From Pseudomonas sp. BSw22131 (GTDB lineage Bacteria; Pseudomonadota; Gammaproteobacteria; Pseudomonadales; Pseudomonadaceae): 64,000 nucleotides of DNA. Within the stretch, counting starts at the first letter, position 1, and each line of letters starts with the position of its first letter. The notes beneath the pieces were generated by a model. The model was not told the DNA's origin, ran no database searches, and was given only the letters and a program-made list of their open reading frames with translations. Position numbers and translations under genes: made by a program. The DNA lies in contig NZ_CP113949.1 of assembly GCF_026810445.1 (NCBI RefSeq), positions 2,666,001 to 2,730,000 on the forward strand, written 5' to 3'. Shown here piece after piece: positions 46,583-56,124 of the stretch.

Positions 46583-47725
46583 TCAGCGCAGGACTGAGAC
46601 CATCTGCGCCAAGGTGGTCAGTACGTCTTTGGCCAGCTGTTTGGAGCGCTCCCCTGACCAGCCGGTCTTGACGTCCGGCGCATCGTCGTTGTCCTTGAAC
46701 GGCATCTCCAGCGTCAGGGCCAGGCATTTGAAACGCTCGCCGACGCTGTTGCACGCCAGATTCATGTTCGCGTTGCCCGGTGTGGAGCGGGGGTAGCCGT
46801 AGCGTGTCTGGAAGTCTTTGGTGATACCGCTCAGTCGCTTGCGGAAGTCGGCTTCAAGCGCTTCCTGTTTGGGCGTATAGCCCGGATTGCCTTCGCAGGC
46901 CGCGGTGAACACGTAAGGTATTTGTTCATCGCCGTGCACGTCGAGGAACATATCCACACCGTATTTTTCCATCTGGTCTCTGACGAAGAACACTTCCGGG
47001 CTCAGTTCCGGGGTGCAATCCTGCCAGGCACGATTGAGGTCTTTGCCCTGCGCGTTAGTACGCAAATGCCCGTGGAAAGAGCCGTCCGGGTTCATGTGCG
47101 GTACCAGATACAGGTCCGCGTGCTCAAGCAACCCGGCCAACTCGACATCGTGCTGCTGCAAGCGCTCGATCACGCCTTCCATGAACCATTCGGCCATGTG
47201 CTCGCCGGGATGCTGTTGCGCAATGATCCAGATGTTGCGTTTTCCAGCCGCGCCGTCGCCTATACGCAGCAGCGGGATGTCCCTGCCTTCAACGCTCTTG
47301 CCAGTGGCCAGACACTCGACACCTGGGACGTTCAGCGCCCGCTTGATCAGCCAATCGTGGCGCTCACGGCTGTAGGGTTCGAAGTAGGCAAACCAGATCT
47401 GCGGTTCGGTGGGCGTGAGATTGAAATTCAGGGCCTTGCCATCGAACGTGCTGGGGACACGAAACCAGGTTTTCTGGTCGTAGGAAGCGGCCGCGTTGTA
47501 ACCGGTCCAGGCACGGTTATAGCTGGATTCACTGGCGTTGGTCAGGCTGAAGCCGTGAGGCTGACCGACCTGCATCCCGTCCACCTTGAAATGGAACCAC
47601 TGGAAATGTGCGCTTTTGGTATCGGGTCTGATCGCCAACTTGATGTGTTGCGGGTCGCTGGCATCGAGTAGGGAGATATTGCCGCTGTCGAAATCAGCGC
47701 TGATGGAGAGAGAGTTCTGGGTCAC
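46583..47725 (-). CDS. M14-type zinc carboxypeptidase (cytosolic carboxypeptidase-like)
   Basis: 380 residues. Residues ~1-125 form the beta-sandwich that precedes the catalytic domain in CCP-like enzymes (SADFDSGNISLLD, FQWFHFKVDGM, SYNRAWTGYNAAASYD). The peptidase has the HxxE zinc site in QQHPGEHMAEWF, the second His and Arg region in MNPDGSFHGHLRTNAQGKDLNRAW, and DVHGDEQIPYVF. No signal peptide. Eukaryotic relatives remove glutamates from tubulin; bacterial substrates are unknown. Confidence 0.9.
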   Translation of the reverse strand: MTQNSLSISADFDSGNISLLDASDPQHIKLAIRPDTKSAHFQWFHFKVDGMQVGQPHGFSLTNASESSYNRAWTGYNAAASYDQKTWFRVPSTFDGKALNFNLTPTEPQIWFAYFEPYSRERHDWLIKRALNVPGVECLATGKSVEGRDIPLLRIGDGAAGKRNIWIIAQQHPGEHMAEWFMEGVIERLQQHDVELAGLLEHADLYLVPHMNPDGSFHGHLRTNAQGKDLNRAWQDCTPELSPEVFFVRDQMEKYGVDMFLDVHGDEQIPYVFTAACEGNPGYTPKQEALEADFRKRLSGITKDFQTRYGYPRSTPGNANMNLACNSVGERFKCLALTLEMPFKDNDDAPDVKTGWSGERSKQLAKDVLTTLAQMVSVLR

Positions 47726-47894
47726 GGAGACATCCTGAGTACGTTAGTGCCACCTCGCACCGTGTGAAGACCGCAGCTTAGCGCTGCACGCGGTTCCCGG
47801 GCTGTTATGACACTTACTTTACACCGATCACCACGCTGAACTGCGACGTATTGTTCCGTGAAACGGCCATCGCGCAATCCCAGTGAGCGGGCGA

Positions 47895-48440
47895 TCAGGC
47901 CAGGGCGGAGATCGCTTCGGCCGTCATCAGCAAACTGCACAGAAACGCCGTCAGCAGCAACCAGCCGATGTAGACCCGTCGCTTGCGCCGATGCCAGCCG
48001 CTGGCGCCGAGTACCGCCGAAGGCGCCTCAAGCTGACGCCATAGCCACTCGGCACCCTCGAAGGCTCTCAAATGCGAGAGGTCCGCGTCCAGCCAATGGC
48101 GAAATTCGATGCGCTGGCTGGCGGTCGCGTGTGGACTTTGCAGGTGCACGTACCAGCGCTGAGCCTGGACGGATGCCGCCTCGTTGACGTCGCTGGGCTG
48201 TGGCGCAGCGCATGACTCGAACACCCGAACCATCGCTCGCTCGACCGCAGCGGTGCTGATGTCCAGCCAGTGTGCGATGTCGGCGTAGGGCAGGCGGTCG
48301 AGACGGCTGAGCAGGAAAACCTGCTGCGTGCGACGTGGCAGTGTTTGAATACGCCGACGCAGTTCGTCGCTCTCGGGACGGAGTGGCATATCGGGTTGCT
48401 GCGTGGACAACGGCAGCAGTGACGCAGATTGACCTGTCAT
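47895..48440 (-). CDS. Sigma-70 region 4 / DUF4880 / single-TM fusion protein
   Basis: 181 residues from ATG 48440; a GTG at 48494 would add 18. Residues ~20-75 are an ECF sigma region 4 helix-turn-helix (LRRRIQTLPRRTQQVFLLSRLDRLPYADIAHWLDISTAAVERAMVRVFESC). Residues ~85-130 match the FecR N-terminal DUF4880 (AASVQAQRWYVHLQSPHATASQRIEFRHWLDADLSHLRAFEGAEWLWRQL). It ends with RVYIGWLLLTAFLCSLLMTAEAISALA, one membrane span. Region 2 and the periplasmic FecR domain are both absent. It could be a relic of a sigma/anti-sigma pair or a membrane-tethered DNA-binding regulator. Confidence 0.8.
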   Translation of the reverse strand: MTGQSASLLPLSTQQPDMPLRPESDELRRRIQTLPRRTQQVFLLSRLDRLPYADIAHWLDISTAAVERAMVRVFESCAAPQPSDVNEAASVQAQRWYVHLQSPHATASQRIEFRHWLDADLSHLRAFEGAEWLWRQLEAPSAVLGASGWHRRKRRVYIGWLLLTAFLCSLLMTAEAISALA

Positions 48441-48710
48441 GGTGAGTTCACTCGCAGCTCGTCCATGCTCATCCTTGAATGATGGGTGGGGCACCGTCCC
48501 TGATGCCCACAGAGACTAGTCTTCCTGAGATTCATTCTCAAGAAGTGCATTCGATCAAGGTCGTTTATTTCATAATGTGTCGTTTTAGGCGCTGTCGCGT
48601 CTTCAGTGGCCGGTATTCTTTTGCTATGATCCTCGCCATCGAAACGACACCTCTTCATTAGCCTGAAGAAAAGCAGCACCACGAACCTCGATGGCCGCAA
48701 AGGCCACGCC

Positions 48711-48741
48711 AAAAAAAAGACCCGGCCTATAGAGCCGGGTC
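48711..48741 (-). terminator. Terminator of the PrrF-type RNA
   Basis: GACCCGGC (48719-48726) pairs with GCCGGGTC (48734-48741); on the minus strand it is followed by a run of eight T. A textbook Rho-independent terminator. Confidence 0.93.
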
Positions 48742-48828
48742 AAAAACCGTGATTAGCCTGATGAGGAGATAATCCGGAAGCCGACCTAAGGCTTCTGGGT
48801 TACCCAGTCGATCTTGCGACCGACTGGT
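48712..48828 (-). ncRNA. prrF: PrrF-type iron-responsive small RNA
   Basis: On the minus strand the ~117-base transcript opens with a hairpin (CCAGTCG...CGACTGG), a second hairpin (AGCC...GGCT) and then the conserved single-stranded core GGATTATCTCCTCATCAGG followed by CTAATCACGGTTTTTGACC, which I recognise from Pseudomonas PrrF RNAs. It ends in a strong terminator. A Fur-box-like element overlaps the promoter. PrrF is made when Fur is inactive (low iron) and represses mRNAs of iron-containing enzymes through base pairing. Only one copy is seen here, not the tandem pair of P. aeruginosa. Confidence 0.85.
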
Positions 48829-48847
48829 TTTAATAATAACCATTCCC
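48829..48847 (-). promoter_or_regulatory. Fur-box-like operator / promoter of prrF
   Basis: On the minus strand AATGGTTATTATT (48832-48844) lies in a 19-mer matching the Fur consensus at about 12 of 19 positions. It includes the probable -10 (TATTAT) just before the RNA start. Confidence 0.65.
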
Positions 48848-48869
48848 ATTTGTGAGTCAAAGGTTTTTT

Positions 48870-48953
48870 TAGCTGCAAGCCATAAGCTTCAAGCGGCAAG
48901 CTAATCTGCGCTGGATTTGAAGCTTTCGGCTCCAAGCTTGCAGCTTGCAGCTG
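48870..48953. repeat. AGCTTGCAGC-type low-complexity repeat
   Basis: Multiple AAGCTT, GCAAGC and GCAGCT words in both orientations (for example AAGCTTCAAGCGGCAAGC and AAGCTTGCAGCTTGCAGC) between prrF and the Lrp gene, able to fold into an imperfect stem. It resembles interspersed intergenic repeats common in Pseudomonas. Confidence 0.55.
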
Positions 48954-49421
48954 CTACTCAATCGGCAACTCTGTCGTGCGCTTCACTTCACTCATCGCGA
49001 TATTGGAATGCGCTTCCTGCACATGCGGGCTCTGGAGCAGATGATCGCGCAAAAAACGCTCGTAGCTGGCGATGTCCTGCACCACAACCTTCAGCAAAAA
49101 ATCCATGTCTCCGGCCATCGTGTAGCACTCCAGCACTTCGGGGTAGCCGATGATCGCCTCCTCGAACTCGGTCAGGTAACGGCGGCCATGTCCCGAAAGC
49201 TTGACGTCGACAAATACGGTCATGGTCAGGCCCAGTTTGGCCGGATTGAGCAGGGCGACTTTGCGCTCAATGACACCTTCTTCCTGCAATCGGTTTATGC
49301 GTCTCCAGCATGGCGACTGGGAGAGCTCGACACGCTCGGCAATCTCCGCTGCCGAGAGGTCGGCGTCATGCTGCAGCAGACGCAGGATTTTACGGTCGAT
49401 GGCACTTAATTTGACCTGCAT
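48954..49421 (-). CDS. Lrp/AsnC-family regulator
   Basis: 155 residues: N-terminal HTH LSAIDRKILRLLQHDADLSAAEIAERVELSQSPCWRRINRLQEEGVIERKVALLNPAKLG, then the RAM ligand domain with VFVDVKLSGHG, GYPEVLECYTMAGDMDFLLKVVVQDI. It is divergent from the indolepyruvate ferredoxin oxidoreductase gene and very likely controls it in response to an amino acid; this pairing is common in the genus. Confidence 0.94.
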   Translation of the reverse strand: MQVKLSAIDRKILRLLQHDADLSAAEIAERVELSQSPCWRRINRLQEEGVIERKVALLNPAKLGLTMTVFVDVKLSGHGRRYLTEFEEAIIGYPEVLECYTMAGDMDFLLKVVVQDIASYERFLRDHLLQSPHVQEAHSNIAMSEVKRTTELPIE

Positions 49422-49633
49422 GAATTGACCCTTTTTTATTATTCAAATGAAACAGGCATGCAGGATTCGAACAGATTCGCCCTCATTTAGAAAGAAAAAG
49501 CCTCTGCGCCACGGGCACTATTTTAGCCATGCGCGACGGCCTGACCGTGCCGCCGTTTGCGCAGCGAGACCTTCAAGGTCCCCGCTGCCCGCACCATTCA
49601 AAACGCACCGTATAAAAACAAAGGAGTGCATGA

Positions 49634-52600
49634 ATGTCCTTGGCCGATATCCGTCTGGACGACAAATACCGCCTCGCAACCGGCAATCTCTATCTGACCG
49701 GTACTCAGGCGCTGACCCGTTTGCCAATGCTGCAAAAGCAGCGTGATGAAGCGCGTGGGTTGAACACCGCAGGCTTTATCTCTGGCTATCGCGGCTCGCC
49801 CTTGGGCAATCTCGACAAGAGCCTGTGGGATGCCAAGGATTACCTGCAAGAGAACGCCATTCATTTCCAGCCAGGCGTTAACGAAGAGCTTGCAGCGACC
49901 GCCGTCTGGGGCAGTCAACAGGTCAACCTGTTCCCGCATGGCAAATACGACGGTGTGTTCGCGCTGTGGTACGGCAAAGGACCGGGCGTGGATCGCTGCG
50001 GCGACGTGTTCAAGCACGCCAACTCAGCCGGGGTCTCGGAACACGGCGGCGTGCTGGTGCTGGCAGGCGACGACCATGGCTGCAAGTCTTCGACCATCGC
50101 CCATCAGAGCGAGCATGCGTTCATCGCCTCGATGATTCCGGTGCTCAACCCGAGCAACGTTCAGGAAATACTCGATTACGGCATCATCGGCTGGGAGCTT
50201 TCACGCTACAGCGGTTGCTGGGTGGCGATGAAGACCATCGCAGAAAACGTTGACTCTTCGGCGGTGGTGGAGGTCGACCCGCTGCGAATCAAGCTGCGTA
50301 TTCCGGAGGACTTCGACCTGCCCAAAGACGGCCTGCACATCCGCTGGCCGGACCCGCCTCTGGCCCAGGAAGCACGCCTCAACACCTACAAAATCTACGC
50401 CGCCCGCGCATTCGCCCGGGCCAACAATCTAAATACCGTGATGATCGACTCGGCTCAACCGCGCCTGGGGATCATCACCACCGGCAAATCTTATCTGGAC
50501 GTGCGTCAGGCGCTCGAGGAGCTGGGGATCGATGAGGATCTCTGCGCTCAGGTCGGCATTCGCGTGCTTAAAGTGGGGATGAGCTGGCCGCTTGAGCCGG
50601 TGTCGGTGCACGGCTTTGCCGAAGGTCTGGACGAAATTCTGGTCGTCGAAGAAAAGCGCAGCGTGATTGAAGATCAGCTCACCGGTCAGTTGTACAACTG
50701 GCCAGTTGATCAACGCCCGAGGGTAGTCGGCGAATTCGACGAAGAAGGACGTTCATTGCTACCCAATCTGGCTGAATTGACGCCCGCGATGATTGCGCGG
50801 GTCATCGCCAAGCGCCTCGCACCGTTCTACACCAGTCCGAAAATCGAAGCGCGGCTGCAGTTTTTGCAGGACAAGGAAAAAGCCCTTGCGGCGCCATTGT
50901 TCAACACCCAGCGCATCCCGCATTTCTGTTCCGGCTGTCCGCACAACACCTCGACCCGCGTGCCTGAGGGCAGTCGCGCGTTAGCCGGCATTGGCTGCCA
51001 CTACATGACCATCTGGATGGACCGGGAAACCGAGACGTTCACGCAGATGGGTGGCGAGGGCGTGACCTGGATCGGTCAGGCGCCTTTCACCGAAACGCCG
51101 CACGTGTTCCAGAACCTCGGCGACGGGACTTATTTCCACTCAGGGCATCTGGCCTTGCGTGCGGCCGTCGCGGCCAAGGTCAATATCACCTACAAGATTC
51201 TGTACAACGATGCGGTGGCCATGACCGGTGGCCAGCCCATCGACGGCATTCTGCGTGTGGATCAACTGAGCCGCCAGGTGTTCAACGAGGGTGTGAAGCG
51301 CATTGCGCTGGTCTCGGACGAACCGGAGAAATACCCGACCCGCGAAGATTTTGCGCCGATCACCACGTTCCATCACCGGCGCGATCTGGACACGGTGCAG
51401 CGAGAGTTGCGCGAGTTCAAAGGCGTGTCAGTGATCATTTACGATCAGACCTGTGCCACGGAAAAACGCCGCCGCCGTAAACGCGGGACGATGCTCGACC
51501 TGGACAAGCGTGCGGTGATCAATCCGGCCGTGTGCGAGGGTTGTGGCGACTGCGGCGTTAAATCCGGTTGCCTGTCAGTGTTGCCCAAGGAAACCCTTCG
51601 GGGACGCAAGCGCGAGATCGACCAAAGCGCCTGCAACAAGGATTTCAGTTGCGTGGAGGGCTTCTGCCCAAGCTTTGTGACGGTTCATGGCGGCACGCTG
51701 CGTAAACCGACGTTGCCGGCGCAGGCACCGACGTTCGCCGCGCTGCCAGAGCCGACATTGCCGGGGCTTGATCGGCCGTTCAATATTTTGCTGTCGGGCG
51801 TTGGCGGCACGGGCGTGACCACCGTGGGCGCCATGTTGGGCTACGCCGCCAATCTGGAAGGCAAGGGTTGCAGCGTGCTGGATCAGGCGGGTCTGGCCCA
51901 GAAGTTCGGGCCAGTGGTCAGTCATATCCGGATTGCTGCGCGGCAGGCTGATTTGTTCGCCGTGCGGATCGCCGCGGGTGAGGCCAATCTGCTGTTGGGC
52001 TGCGACTTGCTGGTGGCGTCAGGGCCTGATGCCATCGCCAAGCTCAACAGCGCAAAATCCTATGCCGTGATCAACAGTCAGCAAACGCCCACGGCGGAGT
52101 TCACGCGTAACCCGGACGCCGAGTTCCCGGCCGAAGCAATGATGCAGACCATCCGGGAAGCCGTCGGCGCGGAGAAAACCCACTTCGTGCAAGCCACTGA
52201 CCTGGCCACCAGATTGATGGGCGACAGTATCGCCAGCAACCTGTTCATGCTCGGTTTTGCGTACCAGTCCGGGCTGATTCCGTTGACGTCCGCAGCGATC
52301 GAGAAGGCCATCGAGCTCAATGGCGTGCAGGTCAATCTCAATCAGCAGGCGTTTTTGTGGGGGCGTCGCGCGGCCCATGATCTGCCTGCGGTGCAAGCGG
52401 CCGCCCACCCTGAAACTGCCACGTTTGCGCAGTCGAGCACGCTGGATCCGGACCTTGATGAGCGCCTTGAGCTGAACGTCAAACAGCTGGCTGAATACCA
52501 GAACAAAGCCTATGCCGAGCGCTACCTGCAATTGGTGTATCGGGTACGTGATGCGGAACAAACGCTGTTCCCGGGGCAGCAACCTGCGCTCACCGAAGCG

Positions 52601-53125
52601 GTTGCGTTCAGTTACTTCAAGCTGTTGGCTTACAAGGATGAGTACGAGGTCGCCCGGCTTTACAGCAACGGCGAGTTCACCCGTCAATTGCAGGCGCAGT
52701 TCGAAGGCGATTATCGACTGGAGTTTCACCTGGCGCCCTCATGGCTTGCCAAGCGCGATCCACATAGCGGCACGCCGCGCAAACGCAGCTTCGGTCCGTG
52801 GATGTTGAAGGCGTTCGATGTGCTGGCCAGGTTCAAGTTCTTGCGGGGCACCGCGTTTGACCCGTTCGGTCGCAGTCTTGAACGGCAACAGGAGCGTGCG
52901 TTGATTGATCACTACGTAAGCGATGTCGAGCTGATCCTCAAGCACTTGACTGTCAGCAATCGCCACATCGCGCTGAGCCTTGCTCGCTTGCCCGAGAAGA
53001 TTCGCGGTTACGGCCACATCAAAGAAAGCGCGATGAACGCCGCAGCCTTGCAGGCGGCACGGATGCGCCAAAGCCTGATCAGCGGAGAAGGGGTGCTGCC
53101 GATGTTGTACGAAGTGGCCGCTTGA
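49634..53125 (+). CDS. Fused indolepyruvate ferredoxin oxidoreductase
   Basis: 1163 residues combining the IorA and IorB functions. N-terminal TPP-binding halves (FISGYRGSPLGNLDKSLW, FQPGVNEELAATAVWGSQQ, CSGCPHNTST, GIGCHYMTIWMDRET). A ferredoxin-like part near residue 630-680 has two cysteine clusters (CEGCGDCGVKSGC, CNKDFSCVEGFCP). A C-terminal gamma domain starts at NILLSGVGGTGVTTVGAMLGYAA. It oxidatively decarboxylates arylpyruvates (and perhaps branched 2-oxo acids) to acyl-CoA. Aerobic bacteria use this large fused form in aromatic amino-acid catabolism. Confidence 0.93.
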   Translation: MSLADIRLDDKYRLATGNLYLTGTQALTRLPMLQKQRDEARGLNTAGFISGYRGSPLGNLDKSLWDAKDYLQENAIHFQPGVNEELAATAVWGSQQVNLFPHGKYDGVFALWYGKGPGVDRCGDVFKHANSAGVSEHGGVLVLAGDDHGCKSSTIAHQSEHAFIASMIPVLNPSNVQEILDYGIIGWELSRYSGCWVAMKTIAENVDSSAVVEVDPLRIKLRIPEDFDLPKDGLHIRWPDPPLAQEARLNTYKIYAARAFARANNLNTVMIDSAQPRLGIITTGKSYLDVRQALEELGIDEDLCAQVGIRVLKVGMSWPLEPVSVHGFAEGLDEILVVEEKRSVIEDQLTGQLYNWPVDQRPRVVGEFDEEGRSLLPNLAELTPAMIARVIAKRLAPFYTSPKIEARLQFLQDKEKALAAPLFNTQRIPHFCSGCPHNTSTRVPEGSRALAGIGCHYMTIWMDRETETFTQMGGEGVTWIGQAPFTETPHVFQNLGDGTYFHSGHLALRAAVAAKVNITYKILYNDAVAMTGGQPIDGILRVDQLSRQVFNEGVKRIALVSDEPEKYPTREDFAPITTFHHRRDLDTVQRELREFKGVSVIIYDQTCATEKRRRRKRGTMLDLDKRAVINPAVCEGCGDCGVKSGCLSVLPKETLRGRKREIDQSACNKDFSCVEGFCPSFVTVHGGTLRKPTLPAQAPTFAALPEPTLPGLDRPFNILLSGVGGTGVTTVGAMLGYAANLEGKGCSVLDQAGLAQKFGPVVSHIRIAARQADLFAVRIAAGEANLLLGCDLLVASGPDAIAKLNSAKSYAVINSQQTPTAEFTRNPDAEFPAEAMMQTIREAVGAEKTHFVQATDLATRLMGDSIASNLFMLGFAYQSGLIPLTSAAIEKAIELNGVQVNLNQQAFLWGRRAAHDLPAVQAAAHPETATFAQSSTLDPDLDERLELNVKQLAEYQNKAYAERYLQLVYRVRDAEQTLFPGQQPALTEAVAFSYFKLLAYKDEYEVARLYSNGEFTRQLQAQFEGDYRLEFHLAPSWLAKRDPHSGTPRKRSFGPWMLKAFDVLARFKFLRGTAFDPFGRSLERQQERALIDHYVSDVELILKHLTVSNRHIALSLARLPEKIRGYGHIKESAMNAAALQAARMRQSLISGEGVLPMLYEVAA

Positions 53126-53300
53126 CGGTTTGAATCAGCCCCGACGCTTTGCGAATGACTCAGGGCCTAGAGGTTATCCAACCTGTAGGCCCTGACTTGC
53201 TGGCCGGTAGGAGATCCCCCGCTGGCAAGACTCCCACGCCTGCGGCAGAAGCGAAATTTTAGGCCTCTTTAAATCAACGACATATCTGATCTTTGGTGAG

Positions 53301-53318
53301 AGGGAGCTTGCTCGCGAT
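53301..53318. repeat. REP half-element
   Basis: AGGGAGCTTGCTCGCGAT, the same core as the element at 13735, lying between the convergent oxidoreductase and liuD genes. The ~200-base spacer also holds a degenerate GTAGGAGATC...GGCAAG copy near 53206. Confidence 0.65.
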
Positions 53319-53324
53319 AAAGCC

Positions 53325-55295
53325 TCAGGCCTCTGTCGCTTCCAGCGACACCAGCACGGTTCCCTCGCTCACCATCTCGCCCTCAACGCAGTACAACGCG
53401 CCAACGGTGCCATCGTGGGCAGCCCGTACGCTGTGCTCCATCTTCATGGCTTCCAGCACCACCAACTGCGTACCGGCTTCGACGCGTTGGCCGACTTCAA
53501 CCAATACCCGGACAATGCTGCCGTTCATGGGCGCCGTCAGGCCAGCCTGCGGATGGTTGCTGGCCGCGACCAATGCAAGCGCGTCGACCTGACTGACCGC
53601 GTGCAACTCGCCTTGCCATTGCAGATACAACGTGTCGCCGTGACGAATGACCTGATGCTGACGACGCACGCCGTTATGTTCGACCGAAAGATGCTCACCG
53701 TTCAGCGTGATGTTCGCGGCCTCCAAGGTACGCAGCTTGACGTGTTGCGTCTCGCCAGCGCAGCTCAAGTGCACGTCAACCTCGCTGGGCAGCCCAAGGC
53801 GCAGGCCCGAAAGGCTCGCCCACGGGGAATGAGGATCATCGTCGCGCACCCGCAGCGGGGTGCTTTGGCGAAAGGCCTCGGCGGCCGCGTGCCAGAACTC
53901 AACCGGCAACCCCTTAGGCGCAGGGAGCAATTGCGCCTGGTAACGCGGTATGAAGTCGGTGTCCAGTTCAGCCGACGCGAAGGCCGGGTGAGCAATGATG
54001 CGCCGCAAAAACGTCAGATTGGTGCGCACACCGCCCACCGCGAATTCATCCAGCATCGCCAATAAACGCAGGCGCGCCTGCTCACGGTCTTCCCCCCAGG
54101 CAATCAATTTACCGAGCATGGGGTCGTAGAACGGCGAGACTTCATCGCCTTGGGCCACGCCGCTGTCGACCCTGCGACCCGGTCCTTGCGCTGATTCGCG
54201 GTAGACGCTCAGCGTGCCTGTCGCCGGGAGAAAATCATTGGCAGGGTCTTCTGCGTACAAACGCACTTCGATGGCGTGCCCCTTCAATGGCACCTCAGCC
54301 TGGGTCATCGGCAGCGGTTCACCTTGGGCTACACGGATTTGCCAGGCAACCAGGTCCAGGCCTGTGATCGCCTCGGTCACCGGATGCTCGACCTGCAAGC
54401 GAGTGTTCATTTCCATGAAGAAAAACTCGCCCCGCGCATCCAGCAAAAACTCTACCGTGCCAGCGCCGACGTAGCCGATGGCCTGTGCCGCACACACCGC
54501 CGATTCCCCCATCGCCTTTCGCAGTTCAGGGCTCAATCCCGGCGCGGGGGCTTCTTCGACCACCTTCTGGTGACGCCGCTGAATCGAACAGTCCCGTTCG
54601 TTGAGATACAGGCAGTTGCCGTGCTGGTCGGCGAACACCTGAATTTCCACGTGGCGTGGCTTGAGGACGTATTTTTCGACCAGCATTCTCGAATCGCCAA
54701 AGGACGACTGCGCCTCACGCTGGGCGGAAGCCAGCGCCTCGGCCAGATCGGCATCGCGCTCGACCACTTTCATGCCTTTGCCGCCACCGCCCGCAGTGGC
54801 CTTGAGCAAGACCGGATAGCCGATGCGGGCGGCTGCGTCGCGAAAGGTCTGGGCATCTTGCGCTTCGCCGTGGTAACCCGGCACCAAGGGCACCCCGGCT
54901 TTTTCCATCAAGGACTTTGCTGCTGATTTGCTGCCCATGGCGTCGATGGCCGAGGCGGGCGGACCGAGAAAAATCAGACCTGCCGCTTCAATTGCGCGGG
55001 CGAACGCGGCATTTTCGGACAAAAAACCATAGCCCGGATGAATGGCTTGAGCGCCCGAAGACACGGCGGCAGCGATCAGCTTATCGACAAGCAAATAGCT
55101 GTCTGCCGCTTTGCTGCCGCCCAGATCGACGCAGATATCGGCTTCCCGGGCGTGTCGGGCGTCACGGTCAACTTCACTGTGGACGGCCACTGTCGTCAGG
55201 CCCATGGCTTTGGCCGTGCGCATCACGCGGCAGGCGATTTCGCCACGGTTGGCAACCAGCAGCGTCGTCAGCGTAACGGGTTCTAGAGCGCTCAT
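53325..55295 (-). CDS. liuD: Methylcrotonoyl-CoA carboxylase alpha (biotin) subunit
   Basis: 656 residues. Biotin carboxylase domain (LLVANRGEIACRVMRTAKAMG, KATAGGGGKGMKVV, FFMEMNTRLQVEHPVTEAI), a middle BT-like region, and a C-terminal biotinyl domain with VVLEAMKMEHSV. With LiuB it carboxylates 3-methylcrotonyl-CoA in leucine breakdown. It is the last gene of liuABCD; its ATG overlaps the liuC stop by 4 bases. Confidence 0.95.
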   Translation of the reverse strand: MSALEPVTLTTLLVANRGEIACRVMRTAKAMGLTTVAVHSEVDRDARHAREADICVDLGGSKAADSYLLVDKLIAAAVSSGAQAIHPGYGFLSENAAFARAIEAAGLIFLGPPASAIDAMGSKSAAKSLMEKAGVPLVPGYHGEAQDAQTFRDAAARIGYPVLLKATAGGGGKGMKVVERDADLAEALASAQREAQSSFGDSRMLVEKYVLKPRHVEIQVFADQHGNCLYLNERDCSIQRRHQKVVEEAPAPGLSPELRKAMGESAVCAAQAIGYVGAGTVEFLLDARGEFFFMEMNTRLQVEHPVTEAITGLDLVAWQIRVAQGEPLPMTQAEVPLKGHAIEVRLYAEDPANDFLPATGTLSVYRESAQGPGRRVDSGVAQGDEVSPFYDPMLGKLIAWGEDREQARLRLLAMLDEFAVGGVRTNLTFLRRIIAHPAFASAELDTDFIPRYQAQLLPAPKGLPVEFWHAAAEAFRQSTPLRVRDDDPHSPWASLSGLRLGLPSEVDVHLSCAGETQHVKLRTLEAANITLNGEHLSVEHNGVRRQHQVIRHGDTLYLQWQGELHAVSQVDALALVAASNHPQAGLTAPMNGSIVRVLVEVGQRVEAGTQLVVLEAMKMEHSVRAAHDGTVGALYCVEGEMVSEGTVLVSLEATEA

Positions 55296-56110
55296 TCAGG
55301 TGAATCCCCTGTGTTGTCGTGTGGTTGCCAGCCGGGTGAGCGCTTTTGCAGAAAGGCGCGCAGCCCTTCCTGGCCTTCGGGGCTCACGCGGATCCTCGCA
55401 ATGGCGTTTTCACAGAACCTGCGGCGCGCGGGTGTGAGTTCTCCGTTACCCATTTCACGCAGCAGATCCTTGCTGGCGCGCATCGCCTTGGGGCTGTTGA
55501 GCAGCAGATTGTCGACCCAATGCTGCACCTGCAGGTCGAGTTCGTCCGCGGGACAACACTCATCCAGCAGTCCGATCTGCCGCGCGCGTTCGCCGCTGAA
55601 ACGCTCGGCGGTCAAGGTGTAGCGCCGCGCTGCACGTTCACCGATGGCCTGCACAACGAACGGGCTTATGACTGCAGGCGCCAGACCGATACGCACCTCG
55701 GACAGGCAAAACTGCGCGTCTGTGCTGCCGATGGCCATGTCGCAGCAACTGATCAAACCCAGTGCGCCGCCGTAGGCAGCGCCTTGCACCACCGCCAGGG
55801 TCGGCATTTTCAGCCGCGCCAGGTTGTACATCAGCTCGGCCAGTTCCTGCGCGTCACGCAGGTTGGTGTTGTAGTCCAGATTGGCCGATTCCTGCATCCA
55901 GGCCAGATCGGCGCCCGCGCTGAAATGCCTGCCGCGCCCGCGTAGTAAAACAAAGCGCAGGCTGGCGTCGGCCTGAAGCTGGTCCAGGGCGATGATCAAT
56001 TCACGGATCATCAACGCGTTGAAGGCGTTGTGTTTCGCGGGTCGATTTAGCCACAGCGTGGCAAAGCCGCGCGGATCGTGTTCTACCTCGACGGTTTCGA
56101 AGTCAGTCAT
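55292..56110 (-). CDS. liuC: Methylglutaconyl-CoA hydratase
   Basis: 272 residues from ATG 56110, preceded by GGAGG; the longer frame begins at a TTG. Crotonase fold: LNRPAKHNAFNALMIREL, RHFSAGADLAWMQ, GAAYGGALGLISCCDMAIG, LSEVRIGLAPAVISPFV. In the liu operon it hydrates 3-methylglutaconyl-CoA to HMG-CoA. It lies between liuB (14-base gap) and liuD (overlap). Confidence 0.93.
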   Translation of the reverse strand: MTDFETVEVEHDPRGFATLWLNRPAKHNAFNALMIRELIIALDQLQADASLRFVLLRGRGRHFSAGADLAWMQESANLDYNTNLRDAQELAELMYNLARLKMPTLAVVQGAAYGGALGLISCCDMAIGSTDAQFCLSEVRIGLAPAVISPFVVQAIGERAARRYTLTAERFSGERARQIGLLDECCPADELDLQVQHWVDNLLLNSPKAMRASKDLLREMGNGELTPARRRFCENAIARIRVSPEGQEGLRAFLQKRSPGWQPHDNTGDSPE

Positions 56111-56124
56111 GGTCAACCTCCGGA

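Noticed and set aside
48527..48550. Possible Fur box upstream of the sigma-4/DUF4880 gene
   Set aside because: GAGAATGAATCTCAGG matches the Fur consensus at only about 11 of 19 positions and has no supporting promoter; too weak to list.
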